Source: Engelhardtia mirabilis
GTDB taxonomy: Bacteria; Planctomycetota; UBA1135; GCA-002686595
DNA length: 45,168 nt
Direction: 5' to 3'
NCBI GenBank assembly: GCA_007751255.1
Contig: CP036297.1
Coordinates: 1 to 45,168 of the forward strand
Shown: piece after piece, positions 39,071-45,168 of the stretch
How positions within the stretch are numbered: position 1 is the stretch's first letter
Layout: every line of letters starts with the position of its first letter
Translations under genes and position numbers: made by a program
The notes under the pieces: generated by a model
What the model was told of the DNA's origin: nothing
Databases searched by the model: none
Seen by the model: only the letters and a program-made list of their open reading frames with translations

Positions 39071-39869
39071 TCTGAGACCATAGTCTCAGACTTGTCCACA
39101 GGGACTGTGAGACTCTGGTCTCAGACTGGCTTGCCTGGTGCTGGTGGGGACGTCGGGGCCCTCGCCCTGGCTCTGTGGGCTGCTTCCCGTTTGGTGGGCC
39201 CCACGGGTGAGCTCCCGGGTGACTGACTCGGGCGCCTCCTGAGATCCGCCGGCCAGCCCTAGGGCTCGTGCTGTTCGGAGAGCCAAGCCCCCCCTCCCCC
39301 ACGATCCGGTTCCTGGGGGGGTCTGGCCGATGTGCAGTGTGAGACCAGTCTTAAGGGGCCGCGCAGAGTCTGAGACTACAGTCGTTGCCCCACTCGCTGC
39401 GATGACGGAATTGTGGTCTCAGACTCACATCTCGGGCGCAAGGACTGCAGAGGTGGAGCTCTGAGCACATCTGTGCCTAGGCGGCTCCCGGCGGCCGCCG
39501 GGCCTCTGGAAGACGCTGCCGGGTCCGACGGTTTCACCGAGAGTGTGTGGCAGGCTAGGAGCCTCCGGGGGGATCTAGCCTTAGTCGGGTTGGAGGGGAG
39601 GGGGCTGGCGCCTGTTCATCCACAGGTTTTTCTGGGCACCCGCTTCTGAGTGTGTGACCGCAACAACTGAAGGCGCTTGGACTGAGACTATAGTCTCAGT
39701 CTAGTTTTTAACTGAGACTATAGTCTCAGTCATGTGCCCCGCTGCTGGTCGCTAACTCAACCTGCGTAAGCACTTCGACTTTGAGACCATAGTCTCAGTC
39801 TCGATTCTGACTGAGACCGCTCTACATTCTGACTGAGACTACGGTCTCAGTCTACCTCGACTCTGAGAC
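39071..39869. repeat. Array of TGAGAC-N4-GTCTCA palindromes (candidate centromere or iterons)
   Basis: Six full copies of TGAGAC-N4-GTCTCA start at 39073, 39108, 39683, 39713, 39782 and 39834. The copies at 39681-39700 and 39711-39730 are perfect 20-bp palindromes ACTGAGACTATAGTCTCAGT, 30 bp apart centre to centre. Half-sites with one arm lie near 39340, 39372, 39416, 39812 and 39864. The spacer is usually TATA, CATA, TACG or TCTG. The region is between parA and the replication gene, with no other gene in 39003-39900. It fits a parS centromere or replication iterons. The clusters around 39073-39123 and 39683-39869 may be two functional parts. Confidence 0.75.
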
Positions 39870-39912
39870 CACTGCCGAGGCTAAACCCGGGCCTCTTCAT
39901 GGGTTGCAGTCG

Positions 39913-39942
39913 TTGACGGCTCCCTCGCGAATCACCTACATC
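39913..39942 (+). promoter_or_regulatory. Possible promoter for the replication gene
   Basis: TTGACG (39913-39918) and TACATC (39937-39942) are separated by 18 bp, just after the palindrome array and 270 bp before the replication gene start. This spacing leaves a long leader with three hairpins. The match is moderate. Confidence 0.35.
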
Positions 39943-39960
39943 TGGTGTGTAGAGATCCGA

Positions 39961-39982
39961 GCGCCCCCACGGGTGGGGGTGC
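39961..39982. repeat. GC-rich hairpin in the replication-gene leader
   Basis: GCGCCCCCAC (39961-39970) and GTGGGGGTGC (39973-39982) pair with one G-U around a 2-nt loop. It is the first of three hairpins in the leader. Confidence 0.4.
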
Positions 39983-40035
39983 GATCAACGACCAAGAGGA
40001 GGCGCGGAGCCGCTCAAGGACCCCAGATACGAAAA

Positions 40036-40055
40036 GACCACCCCTGCGGGTGGTC
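40036..40055 (-). terminator. Hairpin with T-tract on the minus strand in the replication leader
   Basis: GACCACCC (40036-40043) and GGGTGGTC (40048-40055) pair perfectly around CTGC. Read on the minus strand the hairpin is followed by TTTTC, as in a Rho-independent terminator. It could end an antisense RNA made against the replication leader; no antisense promoter was identified. Confidence 0.45.
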
Positions 40056-40152
40056 CTTCAGAGCCTGTTCCGCTCCAGGGAAAGAGCGACGCCAGTCAGG
40101 CGGGCGGGAGATCAGATACCCGAACCTAGCCCAGATTGTGCGTCGTCGTCAA

Positions 40153-40178
40153 CCCCTGGAGTAGACCAGCTCCAGGGG
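40153..40178 (+). repeat. Perfect hairpin just upstream of the replication gene start
   Basis: CCCCTGGAG (40153-40161) and CTCCAGGGG (40170-40178) are perfect 9-bp arms around an 8-nt loop. It ends 25 bp before the AAGGAGG site of the replication gene, where it could attenuate transcription or be a regulator target. Confidence 0.5.
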
Positions 40179-40215
40179 AACTGTGTGCCTTCCGTGCCTC
40201 GCCAAGGAGGCGCAC

Positions 40216-41904
40216 ATGCCCACGACGACCACCCTAACGGCCCCAAGAAGGCCGAAAACCCCCTCAGCCTTCCAGCCAGGACGACACACCGTCCCGGCAA
40301 TCGAGGGCCGCTACCGCAGCATCAAGGCCTGCGAGCTCGCGCTCGCCTGGTGGCTCCTGCGAGAGGGCCATCTGAGCTTCAGGCAGCTGCGCTGCTACTT
40401 CGCGATCCACGAGATGGCAGAGCGGCGCAACTACGGCCGCACCAAGTCCACCACCGAGAGGCCAGTCTTCCAGCTTCGAGAGCTCCGGGCCCTGGTCGGT
40501 GGCGCAAAATCCGACACCGCCATGCGCGCCCTCGCCGGCGATGTCCGCCAGCTGGCACAGATTGGCCTGGTGAGCCTCGAGGACCACGCCGTGCGCTTCG
40601 CGCGGAGTTTTGAGGACATCCACCTCGGCGGTGGGGGAGGGGAGGGGCAGCCCTGCAGCGCTTCTCAGAGCTGGTGGGCCATGTTCCAGGCCACCCCGAA
40701 CCGCCAACGCCGGGTGCCGGTCCCACGCCGGCTCCTGCGGGCCTTGGCTGGAGGCTTCCGACGCGCCGAGACCGGCTACGCCCTGGCCGCCCTCATCTGC
40801 TCGGTCTTCTGGGACCGCCGTACGGGCCTCTACGCGACCGATGGGCGCATGAAGGGCTCTTGGGTCTCTGAGACCTTCGGGCTCAGCCGGCGCGCTGTGA
40901 CGGATGCCAGGGGGCGTCTGATCACCTTGGGGTGGCTGACGCCCCTCGAGGTTCCGCAGTGGGCGGCCAACCGCTACGGCGTCCACGACGTCGTCAACGT
41001 GCACTGGAAGCCGGCAGACGCTGAGGGGCAGGCCAGCTCGGAAGTGCCTGCAGAAGCATCCACAGGTGCTGTGGACCGAGCTGGGGGCAGGTCTGTGGAC
41101 AACCCCGAAGACCCGGTTTGCCCTGCAGGTGAATCTGCTAGCCCTCAGCCTCAGATTGCAGGTGAATCTGCTAGCCCATGGCTAAACAGGTTCTCTTCCT
41201 CTACGAGGAATCTAGAAACCAGAAGGCTTGGGGCAAGACCCCCAGGCCCCCCTGTTGTTTCAAGAACGTCGAAGGGGAAGGGGGCCCCGAAGGCACCGCC
41301 TCGACCAGCACGATTGCAGGATGTGCAGGTAGCTGATCTCACCAGAACCGATCGGTTGATGGAGCTCTACGCTCAAGCTTGCAACGCTGGCTTGGCCCAG
41401 GGCGGAGAAGCTGGACAACTTGAGTTCTTCTCCCTGACCAATCGCGCTTTGTGTAGAGGCAACCGCCCTGGCGCTCTGTTGACGTGGTTGCTGCGCGAGA
41501 AGCGCGCCGACTGGATTACCCAGGCTGATGAGGATGCCGCAGCGACCCGGCTGCGTGAGTTTCGCGATGGCCCGGCAGTTCGCTCGTCAGCACTTGCCGA
41601 CCTGACAGCAGGGGTCGCCGGACGTGGTGGGGGAGATGAGGGGCGCCGCCGCTTGAGCCCCGAGGAGGCCATCGTTGAGCGCTGCATCCGCCTCGCCAAG
41701 AACCACCGGATCGCAGACCCTTTCACTATCGCCCGTCGCGCAGAAGGCTGGACCCGCGACCAGTGGGATCTGGCCTCTCTCAGCTACGAAACCACCCAGG
41801 CCCGGCAGTGGTACCGCGAGGACGACCTCGGCGATGAGATCGACCGAGACTTCGCGGCGGTGGCCGCGGTAACCAGCACCTGGAAGGAGGAGTACGACCG
41901 ATGA
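40216..41904 (+). CDS. Putative plasmid replication initiator (winged-helix protein)
   Basis: ATG 40216 follows AAGGAGG. The 562-residue protein has a first winged-helix-like part (ALAWWLLREGHLSFRQLRCY, ELRALVGGAKSDTAMRALAG, GDVRQLAQIGLVSLEDHAVR) and a second near 185-245 (LIC-SVFWDRRTGLYATDG, SWVSETFGLSRRAVTDARGR, LITLGWLTPLEVPQWAANRY), like two-wing initiators. A variable linker (260-350) follows, and a C-terminal helical part (AIVERCIRLAKNHR, DPFTIARRAEGWTRDQW) that is repeated as the fragment at 4000-4401. Location beside palindromes and parA supports a Rep role; a direct family match could not be tested. Confidence 0.65.
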   Translation: MPTTTTLTAPRRPKTPSAFQPGRHTVPAIEGRYRSIKACELALAWWLLREGHLSFRQLRCYFAIHEMAERRNYGRTKSTTERPVFQLRELRALVGGAKSDTAMRALAGDVRQLAQIGLVSLEDHAVRFARSFEDIHLGGGGGEGQPCSASQSWWAMFQATPNRQRRVPVPRRLLRALAGGFRRAETGYALAALICSVFWDRRTGLYATDGRMKGSWVSETFGLSRRAVTDARGRLITLGWLTPLEVPQWAANRYGVHDVVNVHWKPADAEGQASSEVPAEASTGAVDRAGGRSVDNPEDPVCPAGESASPQPQIAGESASPWLNRFSSSTRNLETRRLGARPPGPPVVSRTSKGKGAPKAPPRPARLQDVQVADLTRTDRLMELYAQACNAGLAQGGEAGQLEFFSLTNRALCRGNRPGALLTWLLREKRADWITQADEDAAATRLREFRDGPAVRSSALADLTAGVAGRGGGDEGRRRLSPEEAIVERCIRLAKNHRIADPFTIARRAEGWTRDQWDLASLSYETTQARQWYREDDLGDEIDRDFAAVAAVTSTWKEEYDR

Positions 41905-42554
41905 CCTTCTACTTCGGGTTTGCGACAGACGACCGTTTCTACTTGGCCGCCGATCGGCGGCGGATCTGGAAGGACCCCGTTGAGAAGGTCGAGGACGACA
42001 ATCCGAAGCTCCACGAGGTCAACACCTGGACCTACCTCGTGGGAGCAGGCTTCATGTACTTCGTCGACGATGTGGTGGCTCCACAGTCACCCGAGGCCTT
42101 TGGCTCGCGCCGAATCGACACCACCCGTCTCGCGGAGGCGATGCCGCTGATGAACGAGCAGTTGGCGGGGCAACACGCTGACGTCGCTCGACAGACGACG
42201 GTTGGAGACCCTGAGAAGCTGTTCTCTCAGTTCACGGTTGCCGGGATCAACGCCAGCGGCATGCCGTTCAGCTGCGATTGGCTCTCCACGGGTGGTTTCC
42301 AGCCTCCTCGGGTGGGAGGAAGGCACTCTCTGTTCCTTCCACGTGGAGATGCCAAGGAGAACACAGCGCTGCGGGCGATGATCAACGAGCTCCAGCGCCT
42401 GGCATTCCAGAAGCGATCGCTCGAGGACCTTGCGGCCGGGGCGCAGCAAGTCCTCGCGTGGGTCGCGCTGCGCGACGAGTCCGTGAGCGCGGCTGGGGAC
42501 TTGGTCTCGATCGGACCCGACGGAAGCAAGGAATTGGAGCTACCCCCAACGTGA
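41901..42554 (+). CDS. Ntn-hydrolase (proteasome/HslV)-like protein
   Basis: ATG 41901 overlaps the replication gene stop (ATGA). The 217-residue product begins MTFYFGFATDDRFYLAADRR, leaving Thr2 at the N-terminus after Met removal. D18 lies in AADRR and K36 in NPKLHEVNTWTYLVGAGFMY, so Thr, Asp and Lys occupy proteasome-like positions and the GAG turn follows. The rest is mixed and ends in a Leu-rich helix (ALRAMINELQRLAFQKRSLE). This resembles the Ntn-hydrolase fold; activity is inferred only. It is translationally coupled to replication and could affect Rep stability, or work with the ubiquitin-like operon. Confidence 0.5.
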   Translation: MTFYFGFATDDRFYLAADRRRIWKDPVEKVEDDNPKLHEVNTWTYLVGAGFMYFVDDVVAPQSPEAFGSRRIDTTRLAEAMPLMNEQLAGQHADVARQTTVGDPEKLFSQFTVAGINASGMPFSCDWLSTGGFQPPRVGGRHSLFLPRGDAKENTALRAMINELQRLAFQKRSLEDLAAGAQQVLAWVALRDESVSAAGDLVSIGPDGSKELELPPT

Positions 42555-42623
42555 GGGTCTCAGAGAGGGTGGATTCTCACGATTTGTTGTGGGCCAGAGA
42601 ATTCGTCGTGTCATGCTCCCGGA

Positions 42624-43109
42624 ATGCAAACGCCGCGAGGACGAGGGCGCCCGAAGCTGTCCGCCGGGGAAGGTCGCGAAGTCGTGATCAAGGTGCGGGT
42701 GCGTGCTCATGAGCACACCCAGATCCAGAAGGCAGCGGCGAGGGAAGGGGTCTCGGTTTCGGGGTTCGTCCGCGAGGCAGCCCTCGGCAGCGGTTCCCAA
42801 ACGAAAACACCCCGGTGGGCGGTGGTACGCCAACCGGGGCTTGTGCATGCCTGGGGGGATTTCCGGGGAAGACCCCAGGCTGTCTGCAGGGGGCAGACGC
42901 AGCAGTTGTGTACGCGTCATTCTGGTCCCCTTGTTGATTCTCAACAACCCCCCGGGAAAGGCCATTCCATGGCCAAGAACGAGAAGACCTCTAAGAAGGT
43001 CGCTTCCAAGGCTTCGAAAATCCTGAGAAACCCCAAGTCGACGAAGGCTCAGAAGGCCGTCGCTGCTTCGGCTCTGACCCAAGCTCCGGACAAGAAGAAG
43101 CGGAAGTAG
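42624..43109 (+). CDS. RHH-like ORF reading into a small basic protein
   Basis: One open frame of 161 residues. The N-terminal ~58 residues resemble an RHH protein (RGRGRPKLSAGEGREVVIKV, HEHTQIQKAAAREGVSVSGF, VREAALG). Residues ~60-115 look non-natural, and a CCCCGGT/ACCGGGG inverted repeat (42812-42841) lies inside. The last 46 residues, from ATG 42969, are a separate small protein described on its own. I think two genes share one frame and the stop of the first is lost or read through; a fusion protein cannot be excluded. Confidence 0.4.
   Translation: MQTPRGRGRPKLSAGEGREVVIKVRVRAHEHTQIQKAAAREGVSVSGFVREAALGSGSQTKTPRWAVVRQPGLVHAWGDFRGRPQAVCRGQTQQLCTRHSGPLVDSQQPPGKGHSMAKNEKTSKKVASKASKILRNPKSTKAQKAVAASALTQAPDKKKRK
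42969..43109 (+). CDS. Small lysine-rich protein (46 residues)
   Basis: ATG 42969, preceded by GGGAAAGG, encodes MAKNEKTSKKVASKASKILR and a Lys/Ala-rich remainder ending APDKKKRK. I recall short proteins of this type beside plasmid and integrative-element genes; no function is known to me. A terminator begins at the stop codon. Confidence 0.6.
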   Translation: MAKNEKTSKKVASKASKILRNPKSTKAQKAVAASALTQAPDKKKRK

Positions 43110-43130
43110 ACCCGATATTCGGGTCTTGTT
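43109..43130 (+). terminator. Rho-independent terminator
   Basis: GACCCGA (43109-43115) and TCGGGTC (43119-43125) pair around TAT and are followed by TTGTT. It starts right at the stop of the small Lys-rich protein and ends the plus-strand replication operon. Confidence 0.65.
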
Positions 43131-43226
43131 AGGCGGGGGCGGGGAGGAGACTCTCCGCCCCTCAGCTTCGAGGTCGACTAGACGAAGCCTTGTGCACAGC
43201 CAGTCGATCGGCGTCGGTTGTCAAAT

Positions 43227-43365
43227 TCAGACGTGCCGAAGAGGGTCCATGCTGCCGTGCAGCACGCGTTGGATCAGGACTTCGTCATCGGCGAAGGTGT
43301 AGAAGGCGGTGTGGGTGGGTCGGTACCGCACCTTGAAGGTGGGGGAGTCCTCTGGGCGCTCGCGC
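43227..43365 (-). pseudogene. ParE-type toxin C-terminus joined to an integrase 3' fragment
   Basis: Minus-strand residues [20 protein letters not shown] run from integrase-like sequence ([11 protein letters not shown], the same as the end of the integrase at 2279) straight into ParE-like sequence (RYRPTHTAFYT, then LIQRVLHGSMDPLRHV). The integrase part (about 43323-43365) shares about 28 bp with 2282-2315. It is a chimeric remnant, not a gene. The remaining bases of 43131-43599 hold no other gene. Confidence 0.6.
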
Positions 43366-43599
43366 CCAGGCGCGGAAGACCGCCATGTCGGGTCCTGACG
43401 GGTGCATGGGAGGAGAATCTCTCCCGGTGTTGCGAAAATCACCGACCGCCTCTTCGAATAGGTCCCGATGGCGAGATTGCCTTTCGGCTCACCCGGCCGG
43501 ATCGAAATCGAGTAGCGTCCTGTTCAGAAGAGGTTGACCTGTCAGCCTGACCCCCGGTCAGTGGCAGCCTCTTCACGACTGCTACAACCCCATTAACTC

Positions 43600-44007
43600 A
43601 TGAAATACACCCTAACGACCCTGATTGCCGTCGCCGCCCTCTTCTCACCACTCACAATAGCTAGCACGGCAACACCTTCTCCTAGCGAGACGAACGGAAA
43701 GTGCTGTCGACCCTCATATGTAGGGCCCCCTCCGGGCTGCTCCTTCGTGGATTGCCTCGACGCCGCAACCCTCACATGCCAAGGCAGTGAATTCGAGGTT
43801 GCCCACGCGGGCGTTTGTGAGGTTCAGCGTCCAGCAGACAACTGCCAACCCTCTGGAACGACGCCGCACACAACTAAAGAGGTTCAATGTGAAGTGTACA
43901 CCGGAGGCTGCGAGCCGGGCGAGGCGCGGTGCATTTGGACTCTCTACCCCAACGCAGATGAAGAGACTGAAACTGTCGCCGAGTGTAGCGGCAACACGTG
44001 TTCCTAG
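43600..44007 (+). CDS. Exported cysteine-rich protein
   Basis: The 135-residue protein has a signal peptide (MKYTLTTLIAVAALFSPLTI, cleaved near IAS). Twelve cysteines follow in the mature part (first in KCCRPSYVG, later CSFVDC, TCQGSEF and CSGNTCS at the end). The even number and spacing suggest up to six disulfides in an extracellular protein. No family was recognised. It lies 66 bp upstream of another exported protein gene in the same direction and shares lower GC with it. Confidence 0.65.
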   Translation: MKYTLTTLIAVAALFSPLTIASTATPSPSETNGKCCRPSYVGPPPGCSFVDCLDAATLTCQGSEFEVAHAGVCEVQRPADNCQPSGTTPHTTKEVQCEVYTGGCEPGEARCIWTLYPNADEETETVAECSGNTCS

Positions 44008-44073
44008 CCGGCTATAGATAGACCACCAACCGCGGCCACAGTCGAAGAATCAGGACCTCACAAGCCCCTAGGC

Positions 44074-45162
44074 ATGTACATCATCGCTCTACTCGTAGCG
44101 CTTGCCCAAGGCCCCGCTCAATCGACCGAAGCCGCGGACCACAGCCTTGGGCAAGCGCTGGCCCAAGCTGTGGTCTCGCCGCTTCAAGCTCTTCCTCGGG
44201 AATACCAACTGATAGAGTCGGTGAGGTCGCTCGCCCTTCCAGCGAACGCCGGAGGAAGGCCACTCCCCTTCGACCCCACCCATGCTATCGGGGCGATGTC
44301 AGTCTCCACGGATAGCAGCGCCTTGATAGAAGCATACTTCGAAGAGCAGCTCGGCAGGCCGAACTCAAGGGCGATCTCGAATCACACGACACAACTCCTT
44401 GTATGCGGCTCTGGAGTATCCCTTCAGCTTGGATTCGCCGAAGGTGAAGTGGTTCAAGAGCTCGCCGTCCGGCCACCATTTGCCCTAGTGACTGCAGATT
44501 CAGGCCGGCAGGTCAGCCTTCTTCCCAGCCCAGCTATCACTGCGGCGTCACTCAGCCGCACGATTCAGCCGCTAAACCTTCAATCAGACTTCCTGCTATG
44601 GCTTGGCAGCCTACCGTGGGACGTGACGGCGACAGACGAACCCCGAAGCCATTATAGAATTGAAGCCAAGACCAACAAAGGGCTCTCCCATTGGATCATC
44701 GATCTCGCGCTAGAGCCCCCTCGGATCCTTGCCGTTGAAGCCCGCGCCGAGAGTGGCTTAACTCTAGGTAGCATCTGGCATTACGGTGATCACCAAGGCA
44801 ATTCAACTGAACAGGCCAAACCTGTTACCGCATCTATTCTTCCAAATTCAATTCTAAACTACTCATTTGTTCCCAATGCGGAGAACGTCGTTCACCTTCG
44901 GGACATCGAAGAATTCGTCGCAGCAGCGGACCTCTATTCTGAACCCTACATTGCCGCCCTGCCAGTCTTAGCCCTCTACCCAGAGACAGTTGTCGCTGAC
45001 TTGCGACATCAGTCACCTTCCGTGTATCGCCCGGGAGGCGATCCGAGTGTCTTGCCCGATGCACTCCACGAGTTCTTTTGCCATCGAGAGAGCACCCAGC
45101 ATACCCCTTGGTCTCGGGCAAGCTTCCTTCGAGTACCACGGGAGCCTAGCCTCGGCGACTAG
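44074..45162 (+). CDS. Exported hypothetical protein (362 residues)
   Basis: The start MYIIALLVALAQGPAQSTEA looks like a short signal peptide cleaved near AQG-PAQS. The mature protein is mixed beta (SLQLGFAEGEVVQELAVRPP, QVSLLPSPAITAASLSRTIQ, WIIDLALEPPRILAVEARAE) with a helical end. No family was recognised. GC is lower than in the plasmid core, suggesting different origin. It ends 6 bp before the window's end; if the replicon is circular, the membrane protein at base 1 follows it directly. Confidence 0.6.
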   Translation: MYIIALLVALAQGPAQSTEAADHSLGQALAQAVVSPLQALPREYQLIESVRSLALPANAGGRPLPFDPTHAIGAMSVSTDSSALIEAYFEEQLGRPNSRAISNHTTQLLVCGSGVSLQLGFAEGEVVQELAVRPPFALVTADSGRQVSLLPSPAITAASLSRTIQPLNLQSDFLLWLGSLPWDVTATDEPRSHYRIEAKTNKGLSHWIIDLALEPPRILAVEARAESGLTLGSIWHYGDHQGNSTEQAKPVTASILPNSILNYSFVPNAENVVHLRDIEEFVAAADLYSEPYIAALPVLALYPETVVADLRHQSPSVYRPGGDPSVLPDALHEFFCHRESTQHTPWSRASFLRVPREPSLGD

Positions 45163-45168
45163 GCGAAA

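Noticed and set aside
39681-39851. CRISPR array
   Set aside because: The repeats are perfect palindromes with irregular short spacing and no spacers of constant length; no cas genes are present.

Overview
The window reads as a high-GC, mobilizable plasmid, most likely from a planctomycete. The plasmid call rests on a ParA-type partition ATPase and a candidate partner (39002 down to 37503), a palindrome array (39071-39869), a large winged-helix replication-initiator candidate (40216-41904), a MobC-like protein and relaxase (26968-28786) and a VirD4/TraG-type coupling protein (31535 down to 29838). No VirB4 or other mating-channel genes are visible, so transfer would need a helper. The planctomycete call is an inference from two large exported proteins (15950-18328 and 21087-22529) that share a C-terminal all-beta domain I associate with marine planctomycetes. 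No rRNA, tRNA or CRISPR was seen. The 45,168 bp may be a whole circle: the last gene stops 6 bp before the end, base 1 starts an ATG, and both ends carry the same lower-GC, exported-protein type of DNA.

Layout. 1-2060: a membrane-anchored carboxypeptidase-regulatory-like protein broken by one frameshift. 2081-3949: a decayed tyrosine integrase with a broken Phd/VapC toxin-antitoxin pair. 4000-4401: a fragment of a second replication-protein gene. 4401-9204: the most striking locus, a same-strand operon of sigma-like factor, HTH protein, ImmA/IrrE-type metalloprotease, multiubiquitin-type Ubl, E2-like protein, JAB-E1 fusion and DUF6527 protein. 9242-9680: remnants of a second integrase/VapC module. 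9688-12573: small membrane and RHH genes, then AbrB/PIN and ParD/ParE toxin-antitoxin pairs. 12862-14419: a three-gene TIR operon. 14841-23770: envelope, TPR, sigma and lectin-like cargo. 24118-26348: small plasmid genes, a methyltransferase-like protein and a DUF2958-RadC fusion. 26534-26941: a run of short hairpins. 26968-28786: MobC and relaxase. 28783-37183, minus strand: a long, tightly overlapping block holding the coupling protein, a VWA protein and membrane proteins. 37503-43130: partition, palindromes, replication gene, Ntn-hydrolase-like gene and small genes. 43227-43365: a chimeric ParE/integrase scrap. 43600-45162: two exported proteins.

How it works together: partition plus replication form the backbone, the Mob genes give mobility, toxin-antitoxin pairs add stability, and the Ubl and TIR operons look like a defence or stress-response payload. 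The Ubl operon is unusual: the E2-like protein has no cysteine at all, and the E1 has lost cysteines where I expect a C-x2-C. At least five loci carry single-base frameshifts. Most sit in the 1-5 kb stretch and look like decay, but sequencing error is not excluded.
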